Shown piece after piece: positions 4,480-10,107 of a stretch of 10,655 nt of DNA. A program made the position numbers and the translations under genes. How positions within the stretch are numbered: the stretch's first letter is position 1; every line of letters begins with the position of its first letter. The notes under the pieces are model-generated. The model saw only the letters and a program-made list of their open reading frames with translations. It had not been told where the DNA came from and ran no database searches. Origin of the DNA: Spirochaetota bacterium (GTDB lineage Bacteria > Spirochaetota > Spirochaetia > Treponematales > Treponemataceae); contig JAKJFV010000029.1 in the NCBI GenBank assembly GCA_022704725.1, positions 1-10,655 on the forward strand, given 5' to 3'.

Positions 4480-5625
4480 CTACATACCGAAAAGTTTTGC
4501 GCTCTTTTTCATCCTTTGAGAAATTGCAACTTCAAACGGACAGCGGCTTTCACAGGCTTTGCAGTCAATACATTCTGATGCATGGTGTTCTAAAAGCTCA
4601 TAATGCGATTTTATGGAATCGGGGACTGTATTCTGCATGACAGCTAAATCGTAATATTTATTGACCATGGCAATATCAATATTCACAGGGCAGGGTTTAC
4701 AGTGACCGCAATACGTACACTGCCCCTTATATGAATGAAGCGGAGCAGATGCTATGACCGATGCATAATCCTTTTCTTCTTCCGCTGCGGTTTCATATAA
4801 TAAAGCCTCGTCTATCTGTTCTTTAGTGTCGTATCCGCAGACAATGGAAGCTGCCGCCGGACGGGTAAGCGCGTAATGAATACACTGAACCGGAGTAAGG
4901 GCTGTGCCGAACGGTGAGCGGGAAGCATCAAACAAACGGCCTCCGGCGTATCCTTTCATAACGGTTATACCGACATTGTTTTCTTCACAGGTTTTATAGA
5001 ACAAAGCCCGCTCAGGATCTATCCCTTTGAGGTTTTCATCAAATTTGTCGGCAAAGAGCGTATTAATATCTTCACTGGGAGGAAGCATGTCGAAAGCAGG
5101 ATTAATGCTGAAAAGTATCATTTCTATGTAATCAGTTAGGGCTGCTTTAATGGCGACTTTAGGATTATGGGAACTCATTCCAATATGCTTAACAGTTCCT
5201 TTTTCCTTCTGCTCAAAAATGAATTTCAGGAAATCTGAATTCTGGATCTGGTCCCATTCTTCTTCTGAATCAACAAAGTGAATCATTCCTAAATCAATAT
5301 AATCTGTCTGAAGCCTCTCAAGTAAATCTTCAAAAGCTGGAACAACGTAATTCATATCGCGGGTTCTGTTATACTGGCCGTCTTTCCACGTTGAACCAAT
5401 ATGTCCCTGAATAAACCAGTTTTCGCGGTTCCCCTTTATTCCGTCTCCTATAATTGATCGGGATTTGGGATCGGCCATCCAGCAGTCAAGAATATTGATG
5501 CCTTTAGAGGAAGCATATTTGATCAATTCAACGCTTTGTTCATAAGGATGACGTTCGAGCCATTCACCGCCGAATCCGATTTCGCTGACCATTAAATTTG
5601 TTTTACCAAGCTTTCTGTAATTCAT
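4480..5625 (-). CDS. Aldo/keto reductase with two C-terminal 4Fe-4S cluster motifs
   Basis: 381-aa cytoplasmic oxidoreductase. Residues 1 to about 285 form an aldo/keto reductase TIM barrel, from MNYRKLGKTNLMVSEIGFGG through TDYIDLGMIH (108-116), KGTVKHIGMSSH and VCGYDTKEQIDEAL. Residues 303-312 (CTYCGHCKPCP) and 352-362 (CIDCKACESRCP) are two ferredoxin-type 4Fe-4S motifs. Of the classical tetrad, Asp (D47) and His (H116) are present. The Tyr is absent from DCWMADPKSR and the Lys position reads His (FIQGH, residue 75). This subfamily therefore probably does not use the standard NADPH-dependent mechanism, and electrons may pass through the clusters. Substrate unknown. The start is fixed by the conserved N-terminus. 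A TATAAT box ends 8 nt before the ATG and no Shine-Dalgarno is present, implying a leaderless mRNA. Confidence 0.93.
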   Translation of the reverse strand: MNYRKLGKTNLMVSEIGFGGEWLERHPYEQSVELIKYASSKGINILDCWMADPKSRSIIGDGIKGNRENWFIQGHIGSTWKDGQYNRTRDMNYVVPAFEDLLERLQTDYIDLGMIHFVDSEEEWDQIQNSDFLKFIFEQKEKGTVKHIGMSSHNPKVAIKAALTDYIEMILFSINPAFDMLPPSEDINTLFADKFDENLKGIDPERALFYKTCEENNVGITVMKGYAGGRLFDASRSPFGTALTPVQCIHYALTRPAAASIVCGYDTKEQIDEALLYETAAEEEKDYASVIASAPLHSYKGQCTYCGHCKPCPVNIDIAMVNKYYDLAVMQNTVPDSIKSHYELLEHHASECIDCKACESRCPFEVAISQRMKKSAKLFGM

Positions 5626-5633
5626 ATGAGCAT

Positions 5634-5661
5634 ATTATATACCCATTATACCTTCCGTCAA
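5634..5661 (-). promoter_or_regulatory. Promoter of the aldo/keto reductase, predicting a leaderless mRNA
   Basis: On the minus strand TTGACG (plus-strand 5656-5661), a 16-bp spacer and TATAAT (5634-5639). Only 8 nt separate the -10 box from the ATG at 5625, so initiation falls at or within about 2 nt of the start codon. Confidence 0.7.
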
Positions 5662-5686
5662 GCTTTTCTTCCTTATAGAAAAATGT

Positions 5687-5715
5687 TTGACGGTATACAA
5701 GGCAGCATGTATAAT
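5687..5715 (+). promoter_or_regulatory. Promoter of the membrane-protein pair
   Basis: TTGACG (5687-5692), a 17-bp spacer and TATAAT (5710-5715). It is divergent from the reductase promoter, and the two identical -35 boxes are 25 bp apart, so a single regulator or supercoiling could couple them. The first gene starts at 5744 after a leader of about 20 nt. Confidence 0.78.
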
Positions 5716-5743
5716 TATTGAGTTAATCGAGGAGAAAAAGATT

Positions 5744-6394
5744 ATGAAACTTACTAAAAGTGTTGATACGAGAATGATATTCAGGGACATATATTATTTT
5801 CTGATGTGGTTTTTTCTGGCAGACTTTCTACTGCGGCTGATTTTCTCACATGACAGCTTTTCCTTGAGGTCATTCTTCCTTCCTATTGTAATTTTAACAA
5901 GCTATATTGGTAGAGATTACTCCAGAGTCGTTTTTTTTGAGAAGCCTTATATATATTTAGAATACAAGGGTGAAAAAGTTAGTCCCTTACATGATACACC
6001 GATTAGACTACCTGATATTACCGGCTATAGTGTAAATAATACTTTTCCGTCTTTCAGCCGGAGTGTCTCGTCTTCACATAACTTAACTTTGAATCTCCTC
6101 AATGGAAAACATAAAACGTTTTCTGTAAAAGTGCAGTCAATACTGATAAACTGGCTCAATGAAAATAATATCAGATGTATTAGAAAAACAAATTCGAGAG
6201 CAGTAATTGAACATATTATTCTTACGGCTGCAAATTTAATTTTTATTGTGTTTTACTCGTATCAGATTAAAACAGCATATACAGAAGCCGGTTTTACGTG
6301 CCTGCTGATATCAGCTGTATGTTTTGTATATTGGATAATTTATATTATTTCAGGATTATATATTAGGAGAAAGAATTCACAGGATTCTTTTTAG
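5744..6394 (+). CDS. Membrane protein with two flanking pairs of transmembrane helices (paralog A)
   Basis: 216-aa predicted inner-membrane protein of unknown function. Two hydrophobic helices at about 14-34 and 42-56 are followed by a soluble middle domain (about 60-150), then two more helices (about 154-173 and 183-206) and a basic tail (IRRKNSQDSF). The middle domain, with short beta strands (VVFFEKPYIYLEYKG, IRLPDITGYSV, LTLNLLNGKHKTFSVKV) and a closing helix (QSILINWLNENNI), has the look of bacterial PH-like domains found between membrane helices; that is an inference. The ATG at 5744 is chosen because GAGGAG (5729-5734) precedes it and the promoter -10 lies at 5710, ruling out the longer TTG frame. 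It has the same architecture as the next gene, 31 bp downstream, and the two probably form an operon. Confidence 0.82.
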   Translation: MKLTKSVDTRMIFRDIYYFLMWFFLADFLLRLIFSHDSFSLRSFFLPIVILTSYIGRDYSRVVFFEKPYIYLEYKGEKVSPLHDTPIRLPDITGYSVNNTFPSFSRSVSSSHNLTLNLLNGKHKTFSVKVQSILINWLNENNIRCIRKTNSRAVIEHIILTAANLIFIVFYSYQIKTAYTEAGFTCLLISAVCFVYWIIYIISGLYIRRKNSQDSF

Positions 6395-6425
6395 GTAAAA
6401 AGTTTTGTAGTATGGAGAGTAATAA

Positions 6426-7118
6426 ATGCAGCAGCTTTCGTTATGCAGCAGTACAATAAAGAAAATAATCAACAGTATATTTTTAATTAGTGTATGTTCG
6501 ATTTTCGTCTTTTTTGGATTTTTTGCTGATAATTTGATAGTTAAAATAGTGTCGTTTTTTGTTTCCGGATTTTGCTTTCCAGATTTATTGATAACGGAAG
6601 TTATTCCGAAAAAAGTATTCTTTGAAAACGGTGCGTTGTATCTGAAATTTTTGAGCAAAAATCTTTGTATAAACTTACAAGATGTTGTGTGGTATTCAAA
6701 AAATCATAAAGGAACGTATACATTGTTCTGCAAATCCAATAATAATCTATGTCTGTTTTATCATGGGAGAAAGCACTATGTTTCAATAAAAGAACAGGAT
6801 ATTATAGAATCGTATTTATTAGAAAATGCGGTACCAAGAAGTACTGTTGAAAAAGGAAGTTCTTTTAAGCCGAATAGTATGTATGGAATGTATTTATACT
6901 TTAAGTCTGTAATTGTTCCGTTTATTGCAGTTCAAATAAACATACGCTGTATTTACATAAATAACCGGCATCTTAAAAACATCATTTTTGCGGACATTAT
7001 GATTATGCTTTTCTGCGTTTTGGTTTTATTCATAGTCAGTATTATTGATGAAATAACTGGAAAGAAAACAGTAGAGACGAATTTAACCACAGATGGACAG
7101 GATGAACACAGATGTTAG
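6426..7118 (+). CDS. Membrane protein related to the preceding gene (paralog B)
   Basis: 230-aa predicted inner-membrane protein of unknown function with the same plan as its neighbour: helices at about 14-33 and 38-56, a soluble middle (about 62-150), and helices at about 154-172 and 185-208. Parallel landmarks are VFFENGALYLKF against VFFEKPYIYLEY, INLQDVVWYS against IRLPDITGYS, and a helix ending LLENAVP against LNENNI. This suggests an old tandem duplication, now very divergent. GGAGAG at 6414-6419 supports the ATG at 6426. The last residues (LTTDGQDEHRC) are encoded by a repeat-like sequence, 7086-7114, that seems to have replaced the natural end. It converges on the 120-aa minus-strand gene, 15 bp away. 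Confidence 0.82.
   Translation: MQQLSLCSSTIKKIINSIFLISVCSIFVFFGFFADNLIVKIVSFFVSGFCFPDLLITEVIPKKVFFENGALYLKFLSKNLCINLQDVVWYSKNHKGTYTLFCKSNNNLCLFYHGRKHYVSIKEQDIIESYLLENAVPRSTVEKGSSFKPNSMYGMYLYFKSVIVPFIAVQINIRCIYINNRHLKNIIFADIMIMLFCVLVLFIVSIIDEITGKKTVETNLTTDGQDEHRC
7086..7114 (+). repeat. CACAGATG repeat at the end of paralog B
   Basis: ACCACAGATGGACAGGATGAACACAGATG carries CACAGATG twice (7088-7095 and 7107-7114, 19 bp apart). From memory, ACCACAGATGAACACAGATG-type strings are dispersed in many bacterial genomes. Here the string encodes the gene's last residues and ends 2 bases before its stop codon. Confidence 0.4.
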
Positions 7119-7133
7119 GGTAGAGCAGGGAAG

Positions 7134-7496
7134 CTAGGAGAAATAGGGGGCGTTAAGAGACATTAACATATAATCAAGTAGAGTCAGCAGCAGTAATAAT
7201 ATCAGCGTATATATAAAGAACGCCTTCCAATGCTGCCGTTTAAAGCAGATAACTGCTCTTGCAGTTAGAAATACTAAGATGAAGACGGCTGTAAACAAAA
7301 GCGGTGCTATGATCGCCCATAAACGATCCCAGCCGGAAAGAGAGACTGCTAAGACTATGATCATCAATGCGTCGACAGCAAGACAGATTCCAAATCCTTT
7401 TAAGAGTGTTTTGCCTTCATTGGATGTTGAGCAAGTTTTAAAATCCGGTGTTTCTTCCCCTTTAATTTCAAGGATGTCATAGAGATTATTGCTCAT
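7134..7496 (-). CDS. Small membrane protein, three predicted transmembrane helices
   Basis: 120-aa protein of unknown function. A soluble N-terminus of about 30 residues (MSNNLYDILEIKGEETPDFK, with one Cys in TCSTSNEG) precedes hydrophobic segments at about 33-52, 59-79 and 92-112, ending MSLNAPYFS. No family motif is recognised. The start overlaps the last 11 bp of the upstream 64-aa gene, so translation is probably coupled. The ribosome site is weak (AAAGAAG), which fits coupling. It is the third and last gene of a minus-strand operon with the lipoprotein at 7995-7705. No clear terminator is visible between it and the convergent gene ending at 7118. Confidence 0.75.
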   Translation of the reverse strand: MSNNLYDILEIKGEETPDFKTCSTSNEGKTLLKGFGICLAVDALMIIVLAVSLSGWDRLWAIIAPLLFTAVFILVFLTARAVICFKRQHWKAFFIYTLILLLLLTLLDYMLMSLNAPYFS

Positions 7497-7680
7497 TTTG
7501 CTTCTTTAAAAGTACATAAAAGAATATAACGTTACCGGCACATGCAGCTAACCGCAATATTCGAAGTAAAGAAAAAAGTACGGGGATTGATATGTATCCA
7601 ATTATAATGTAAAAAAACTCAATAAGAATTAGTACTATGCTTGAGATTAAAGCTATACGTGTTGCAAATTTAAGAGTCAT
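7486..7680 (-). CDS. Small membrane protein, two predicted transmembrane helices
   Basis: 64-aa protein, nearly all membrane: hydrophobic stretches at about 6-30 (ATRIALISSIVLILIEFFYI) and 32-58, with a basic, polar tail KKQNEQ. CGGAGAAACG in front of the ATG gives a ribosome site (GGAGA, 5 nt spacing). It starts 24 bp after the lipoprotein gene's stop and overlaps the following gene by 11 bp, so it is the middle gene of the operon. Function unknown; possibly a partner of the lipoprotein in an envelope complex, on position alone. Confidence 0.72.
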   Translation of the reverse strand: MTLKFATRIALISSIVLILIEFFYIIIGYISIPVLFSLLRILRLAACAGNVIFFYVLLKKQNEQ

Positions 7681-7704
7681 CGTTTCTCCGGAATACCTTT
7701 TTTG

Positions 7705-7995
7705 CTATTGCTCAGTTATTTGTCTTTCAATGTAATTGAAATCTGCTTCGTATGAAATGTAATTTATAGTATCAATTATTGAAGGAATCCACCCAAAATA
7801 CCCGCCCCAAAGAAACCAATTTAAAAGAAGCTTCACTGTATTGGCTGTTTTGTGGTTTTCCAGTTTATCAAGAGCATACTCTTTTTCTATACCCTGGTAA
7901 TCTTTAATATCAGGTTTTGTAACACAACTTAATAAAACTGATGCAAAAAAGACTATTAAAAGAATGCGGCAGATTATCCTGCCTTGGTTTTTCAT
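7705..7995 (-). CDS. Small predicted lipoprotein
   Basis: 96-aa exported protein. Residues 1-23 form a signal peptide with a basic n-region (KNQGRIICR) and hydrophobic core (ILLIVFFASV), ending in the lipobox LLSC, so Cys24 would be lipidated and the mature protein anchored to a membrane. The mature part is short: a charged helix (KDYQGIEKEYALDKLENHK), then an aromatic and glycine segment (NWFLWGGYFGWIPSIIDTI) and ISYEADFNYIERQITEQ. The latter recalls the Gly/aromatic patch of other small lipoproteins, but no family is assigned. AGGAA 6 nt before the ATG and the promoter at 8013-8042 support the start. First gene of a three-gene minus-strand operon. Confidence 0.83.
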   Translation of the reverse strand: MKNQGRIICRILLIVFFASVLLSCVTKPDIKDYQGIEKEYALDKLENHKTANTVKLLLNWFLWGGYFGWIPSIIDTINYISYEADFNYIERQITEQ

Positions 7996-8012
7996 AATAT
8001 TTCCTGCCGGAA

Positions 8013-8042
8013 ATTATATGCGGATAGTGTATAGAGCGTCAA
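8013..8042 (-). promoter_or_regulatory. Promoter of the lipoprotein operon
   Basis: On the minus strand TTGACG (plus-strand 8037-8042), an 18-bp spacer and TATAAT (8013-8018). A conventional leader of about 10 nt with an AGGAA ribosome site follows. Confidence 0.72.
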
Positions 8043-8078
8043 GTAAAAAGAGAATACAATGCAGACTAATCCTATTGG

Positions 8079-8104
8079 AACTCTTCCGACTGGGAAGAGT
8101 TTTT
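8079..8104 (+). terminator. Hairpin with short T-run upstream of the acetyltransferase gene
   Basis: AACTCTTCC (8079-8087), loop GACTG and GGAAGAGTT (8093-8101) form a perfect 9-bp stem followed by TTTATCC. No plus-strand gene ends nearby, so it may insulate the divergent promoters, or act as an attenuator if the acetyltransferase transcript begins further upstream. Confidence 0.5.
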
Positions 8105-8203
8105 ATCCTCGAAAAAATTTCTTGTCTTCTAAACAATTTAATGCTACAGTTTAAAATCTGCTGATACTATGCAGTACAATACTCAAACCTTCAAGGAGCT
8201 GCT

Positions 8204-9004
8204 ATGCTTTTACAATTGCCCGAAGAAAGCAAAGACCTGATAAAAGGCTTATTTAAAAAGCGGCAGCCCAATAATCCGGCTCTATGGAGTTACCTTTACG
8301 GCTATATTCCTGGTATTACCTATGTTGATAATTTGAGCGCTCCGGTGACGGCAATCTGCGTTTTAAGTTTTTTCAACTGGACATTTGTGAGTGACAATGC
8401 TGATATCAGCTGGGTTGAAGAAATGATACAGGAAATCTGCAAAACAGAATATCTTCAAGTAGTCTGGAATCCTTTGGAGGTACCGCAAAAACCTGTAAAG
8501 GGCTTGGAGATTGCAATTCCGAGGATTGAGTTTATTGAAAGGCATGAAGTTAAGCGAAAAGAAATACAGGCTGATATCAGACTAATCGACAGCGGTTTGT
8601 TTGAAAAATGCGAATGGAAGGATATACAGCTTTTAGCATATACCACAAAGGAAAACTTCCTGAGTAAGACTTTCGGTTTCTGCGTTGTGGAGGGTGAAGA
8701 GGTTAGCTGTGAATGTTATGCTACCTTTGCTGCAGATACCTATACAGAGCTGGGCGTCATAACCGCTGAGAGTAAAAGAAGAAAGGGGTATGCATCTGCA
8801 GTATGTTTACGGGTAATCGATGAGGCTTGTAAAAGAGGTTTAACCCCGACTTGGAGCTGCGACCAGGAGAATAGTGATTCGGTCAATCTTGCGCAAAAAC
8901 TCGGTTTTCACAGTCCGCTTGCGTATGAGTTTTTGTATTTCCCGCAGATGAGGCGCGAAGAGGAAGAATCCCAGATTGCGCAGATGGACGCAGATGAAGC
9001 TTGA
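8204..9004 (+). CDS. GNAT-family N-acetyltransferase (GNAT_acetyltran type)
   Basis: 266-aa cytoplasmic acetyl-CoA-dependent N-acyltransferase. The N-terminal half (residues 1 to about 130, with NNPALWSYLYGYIPGITYVDN) is the variable domain of the two-domain GNAT subfamily. The C-terminal half has the acetyl-CoA site: the strand TYTELGVIT, then ESKRRKGYASAVCLRVIDEA with the motif-A signature R-x-x-G-Y/x-A (RRKGYA). Motif B follows in PTWSCDQENSDSVNLAQKLGF, ending GFHSPLAYEFLYFP. The acidic tail REEEESQIAQMDADEA is unusual and may be an added end. AAGGAG at 8192-8197 supports the ATG. Substrate unknown. The same frame continues past the TGA stop into a Nudix-like remnant (9059). Confidence 0.9.
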   Translation: MLLQLPEESKDLIKGLFKKRQPNNPALWSYLYGYIPGITYVDNLSAPVTAICVLSFFNWTFVSDNADISWVEEMIQEICKTEYLQVVWNPLEVPQKPVKGLEIAIPRIEFIERHEVKRKEIQADIRLIDSGLFEKCEWKDIQLLAYTTKENFLSKTFGFCVVEGEEVSCECYATFAADTYTELGVITAESKRRKGYASAVCLRVIDEACKRGLTPTWSCDQENSDSVNLAQKLGFHSPLAYEFLYFPQMRREEEESQIAQMDADEA

Positions 9005-9190
9005 TACTGGATTGCAGCAGATACATCAGCTTGGATCGATTTTGTAAAGGAATTAATTATGGAAAAGAAGAAAGCAAGGAATTCTTGTAAAGCGGTTATT
9101 ATTGAGGATAATTGAGGGATACAGTTCCTTGGAAGTCTTAGGTATGAGCTGAAACCTGCCGGAAATTTGTCCATAATTATACAGTATTAG
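9005..9190 (+). pseudogene. Gene remnants after the acetyltransferase, including a Nudix-like N-terminus
   Basis: A small frame with a fair ribosome site (AAAGGA, 9046-9051) starts at ATG 9059 and reads MEKKKARNSCKAVIIEDN before a TGA at 9113. The string RNSxKAxIIxDN is the usual opening of bacterial Nudix hydrolases, but the G-x5-E-x7-REUxEE box and everything else is missing. The same frame resumes after the TGA (GIQFLGSLRYELKPAGNLSI, to a TAG at 9188), possibly the end of the same or another gene joined by deletion. Upstream, 9005-9058 is also open in this frame (WIAADTSAWIDFVKELI). I read this as debris of one or more deleted genes. The Nudix assignment rests on about 12 residues. Confidence 0.45.
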
Positions 9191-9414
9191 ACTATTTTCC
9201 AAAACAGAAAAAATTACTCTACATTAGTATTAAACAAGACCTAGATAGGTAATGTTGGGGGGGGGCGCCTTTGGGGCAAAAAAATCTATGCATATATCAA
9301 TATAATATAAGTAATTAGTTTATACTAATATGAGTAAAAAGGTTGATTTTAAAAGATTAAAATTTAGAGAGCAATTGGAAATATTACCAAAATTATAAAT
9401 AGGTTTAGAAAATA
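9191..9414. other. AT-rich intergenic stretch with a G9 tract
   Basis: No supported gene. It includes nine consecutive G residues (9257-9265) followed by CGCC and, a little further on, GGGGC plus A7 (9271-9283). A 22-codon frame at 9330-9398 (MSKKVDFKRLKFREQLEILP...) lacks a ribosome site and may be another remnant. Confidence 0.5.
9257..9265 (+). repeat. G9 homopolymer tract
   Basis: Nine G residues in an otherwise AT-rich stretch, 150 bp before the brnT -35 box. Poly-G tracts are known slippage sites, and in Treponema pallidum they sit near some promoters. Here the distance is large and no promoter adjoins it, so an effect on brnTA is uncertain. Confidence 0.6.
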
Positions 9415-9452
9415 TTGACAATATGTATAAGAGTATGTATATTATATACATA
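9415..9452 (+). promoter_or_regulatory. brnTA promoter with triple TATGTATA operator
   Basis: TTGACA (9415-9420), a 17-bp spacer and TATATT (9438-9443). The -10 ends 8 nt before the brnT ATG, again predicting a leaderless mRNA. TATGTATA occurs at 9422-9429 and 9434-9441 and inverted as TATACATA at 9445-9452. The last two make a perfect 8-bp inverted repeat with a 3-bp spacer that covers the -10 box and the start site. This is the expected binding site for the BrnA ribbon-helix-helix repressor. Confidence 0.75.
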
Positions 9453-9727
9453 TGAAGTTTGAATGGGATGATAAGAAGAATATCCTAAATCTTAAAAAGC
9501 ACAAAATTTCATTTAGCGAAGCTCAAAATGCTTTTTTTGATGAAAAGAGGATATTAATTAGAGATGAAAAACATTCAAATGATGAAGAAAGATTTTTCTG
9601 TATAGGTGATACAGGGAATGGTATAGCAACCGTCCGGTTTACAATAAGAAAAGATACTATTCGAATTATTGGAGCTGGATATTGGCGAGAAGGGAAACAA
9701 AAATATGAACAAGAAAATAGTATATAG
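9452..9727 (+). CDS. brnT: BrnT-family toxin (ribonuclease)
   Basis: 91-aa type II toxin with a RelE-like fold that cleaves RNA and stops translation until bound by BrnA. The N-terminus MKFEWDDKKNILNLKKHKISFSEA is the BrnT hallmark (W-D-x-x-K-x-x-x-N-x-x-K-H-x-I-x-F-x-E-A). RDEKHSNDEERFFCIGDTGNG and VRFTIRKDTIRIIGA follow in the usual order. The C-terminus reads GAGYWREGKQKYE where many members have SARxAxxxExxxYE. I recall the GAGYWR form in other members, so this looks like a natural variant and not damage. Full length. There is no Shine-Dalgarno; the ATG sits 8 nt after the -10 box, which suggests leaderless translation. The 3' end overlaps brnA by 23 bp. Confidence 0.93.
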   Translation: MKFEWDDKKNILNLKKHKISFSEAQNAFFDEKRILIRDEKHSNDEERFFCIGDTGNGIATVRFTIRKDTIRIIGAGYWREGKQKYEQENSI

Positions 9728-9974
9728 CGAAGCTCCATCAGAAATCAGTAATGTTATAAACACGGGAATAGTAGTTGAGGATTTTCTACCTCCGCCTGAT
9801 AGATTGATCAAAAAAACCGAAAAAGTAAAAGTTACAATTTCTTTGAATAGTAATAGTATTGATTTCTTTAAAAAATGTGCAAAAAAAAATAATGTAAAGT
9901 ATCAAACAATGATAAATGAAATATTGGATCAGTACGCTCAAAGGTATAGAGAATATAGCTTAAATACCAAATAG
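9705..9974 (+). CDS. brnA: BrnA-family antitoxin (ribbon-helix-helix)
   Basis: 89-aa antitoxin and autorepressor. The N-terminal 45 residues (MNKKIVYSEAPSEISNVINT ... PPPDRLIKKTEK) bind and block BrnT. The C-terminal part, VKVTISLNSNSIDFFKKCAK then YQTMINEILDQYAQRY (about residues 47-83), is a ribbon-helix-helix DNA-binding domain: a beta strand with alternating polar residues and two helices. The ATG at 9705 lies inside brnT and is favoured over the in-frame TTG at 9669 because the protein then has the family's usual length and AAGGGA stands just upstream (9690-9695). Toxin-first order is normal for brnTA. The 133 bp after the stop, up to the convergent kinase gene, hold no clear terminator or gene. 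Confidence 0.9.
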   Translation: MNKKIVYSEAPSEISNVINTGIVVEDFLPPPDRLIKKTEKVKVTISLNSNSIDFFKKCAKKNNVKYQTMINEILDQYAQRYREYSLNTK

Positions 9975-10107
9975 AACAGTATTTCAAGTTTTACCTAGCT
10001 ACTGCTTAATTCTAACTCGGCTATGTCACGATTCTTTTACTCGTTGATTATTTCGGTGAAAATTGCCAAAGGACTCAAGAATTAGAGCAATCTTAATACC
10101 TCTATTG

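Noticed and set aside
7964..8164. A 66-codon plus-strand frame across the lipoprotein start and promoter.
   Set aside because: It overlaps the signal-peptide codons and promoter of the better supported minus-strand lipoprotein and contains the 8079 hairpin; no recognisable protein.
9002..9115. TGA read as an amino acid (recoding) to join the acetyltransferase to the downstream frame.
   Set aside because: No selenocysteine-type hairpin is evident after the TGA codons, the acetyltransferase domain is already complete, and the downstream piece lacks the Nudix catalytic box.
9330..9398. A 22-codon frame (MSKKVDFKRLKFREQLEILP...) before brnTA.
   Set aside because: No ribosome site or promoter at a workable distance; too short to judge. 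Possibly a remnant of a lost gene.
9975..10107. Possible small gene or terminator between brnA and the kinase.
   Set aside because: No frame with a start and ribosome site, and no stem followed by a T-run on either strand.
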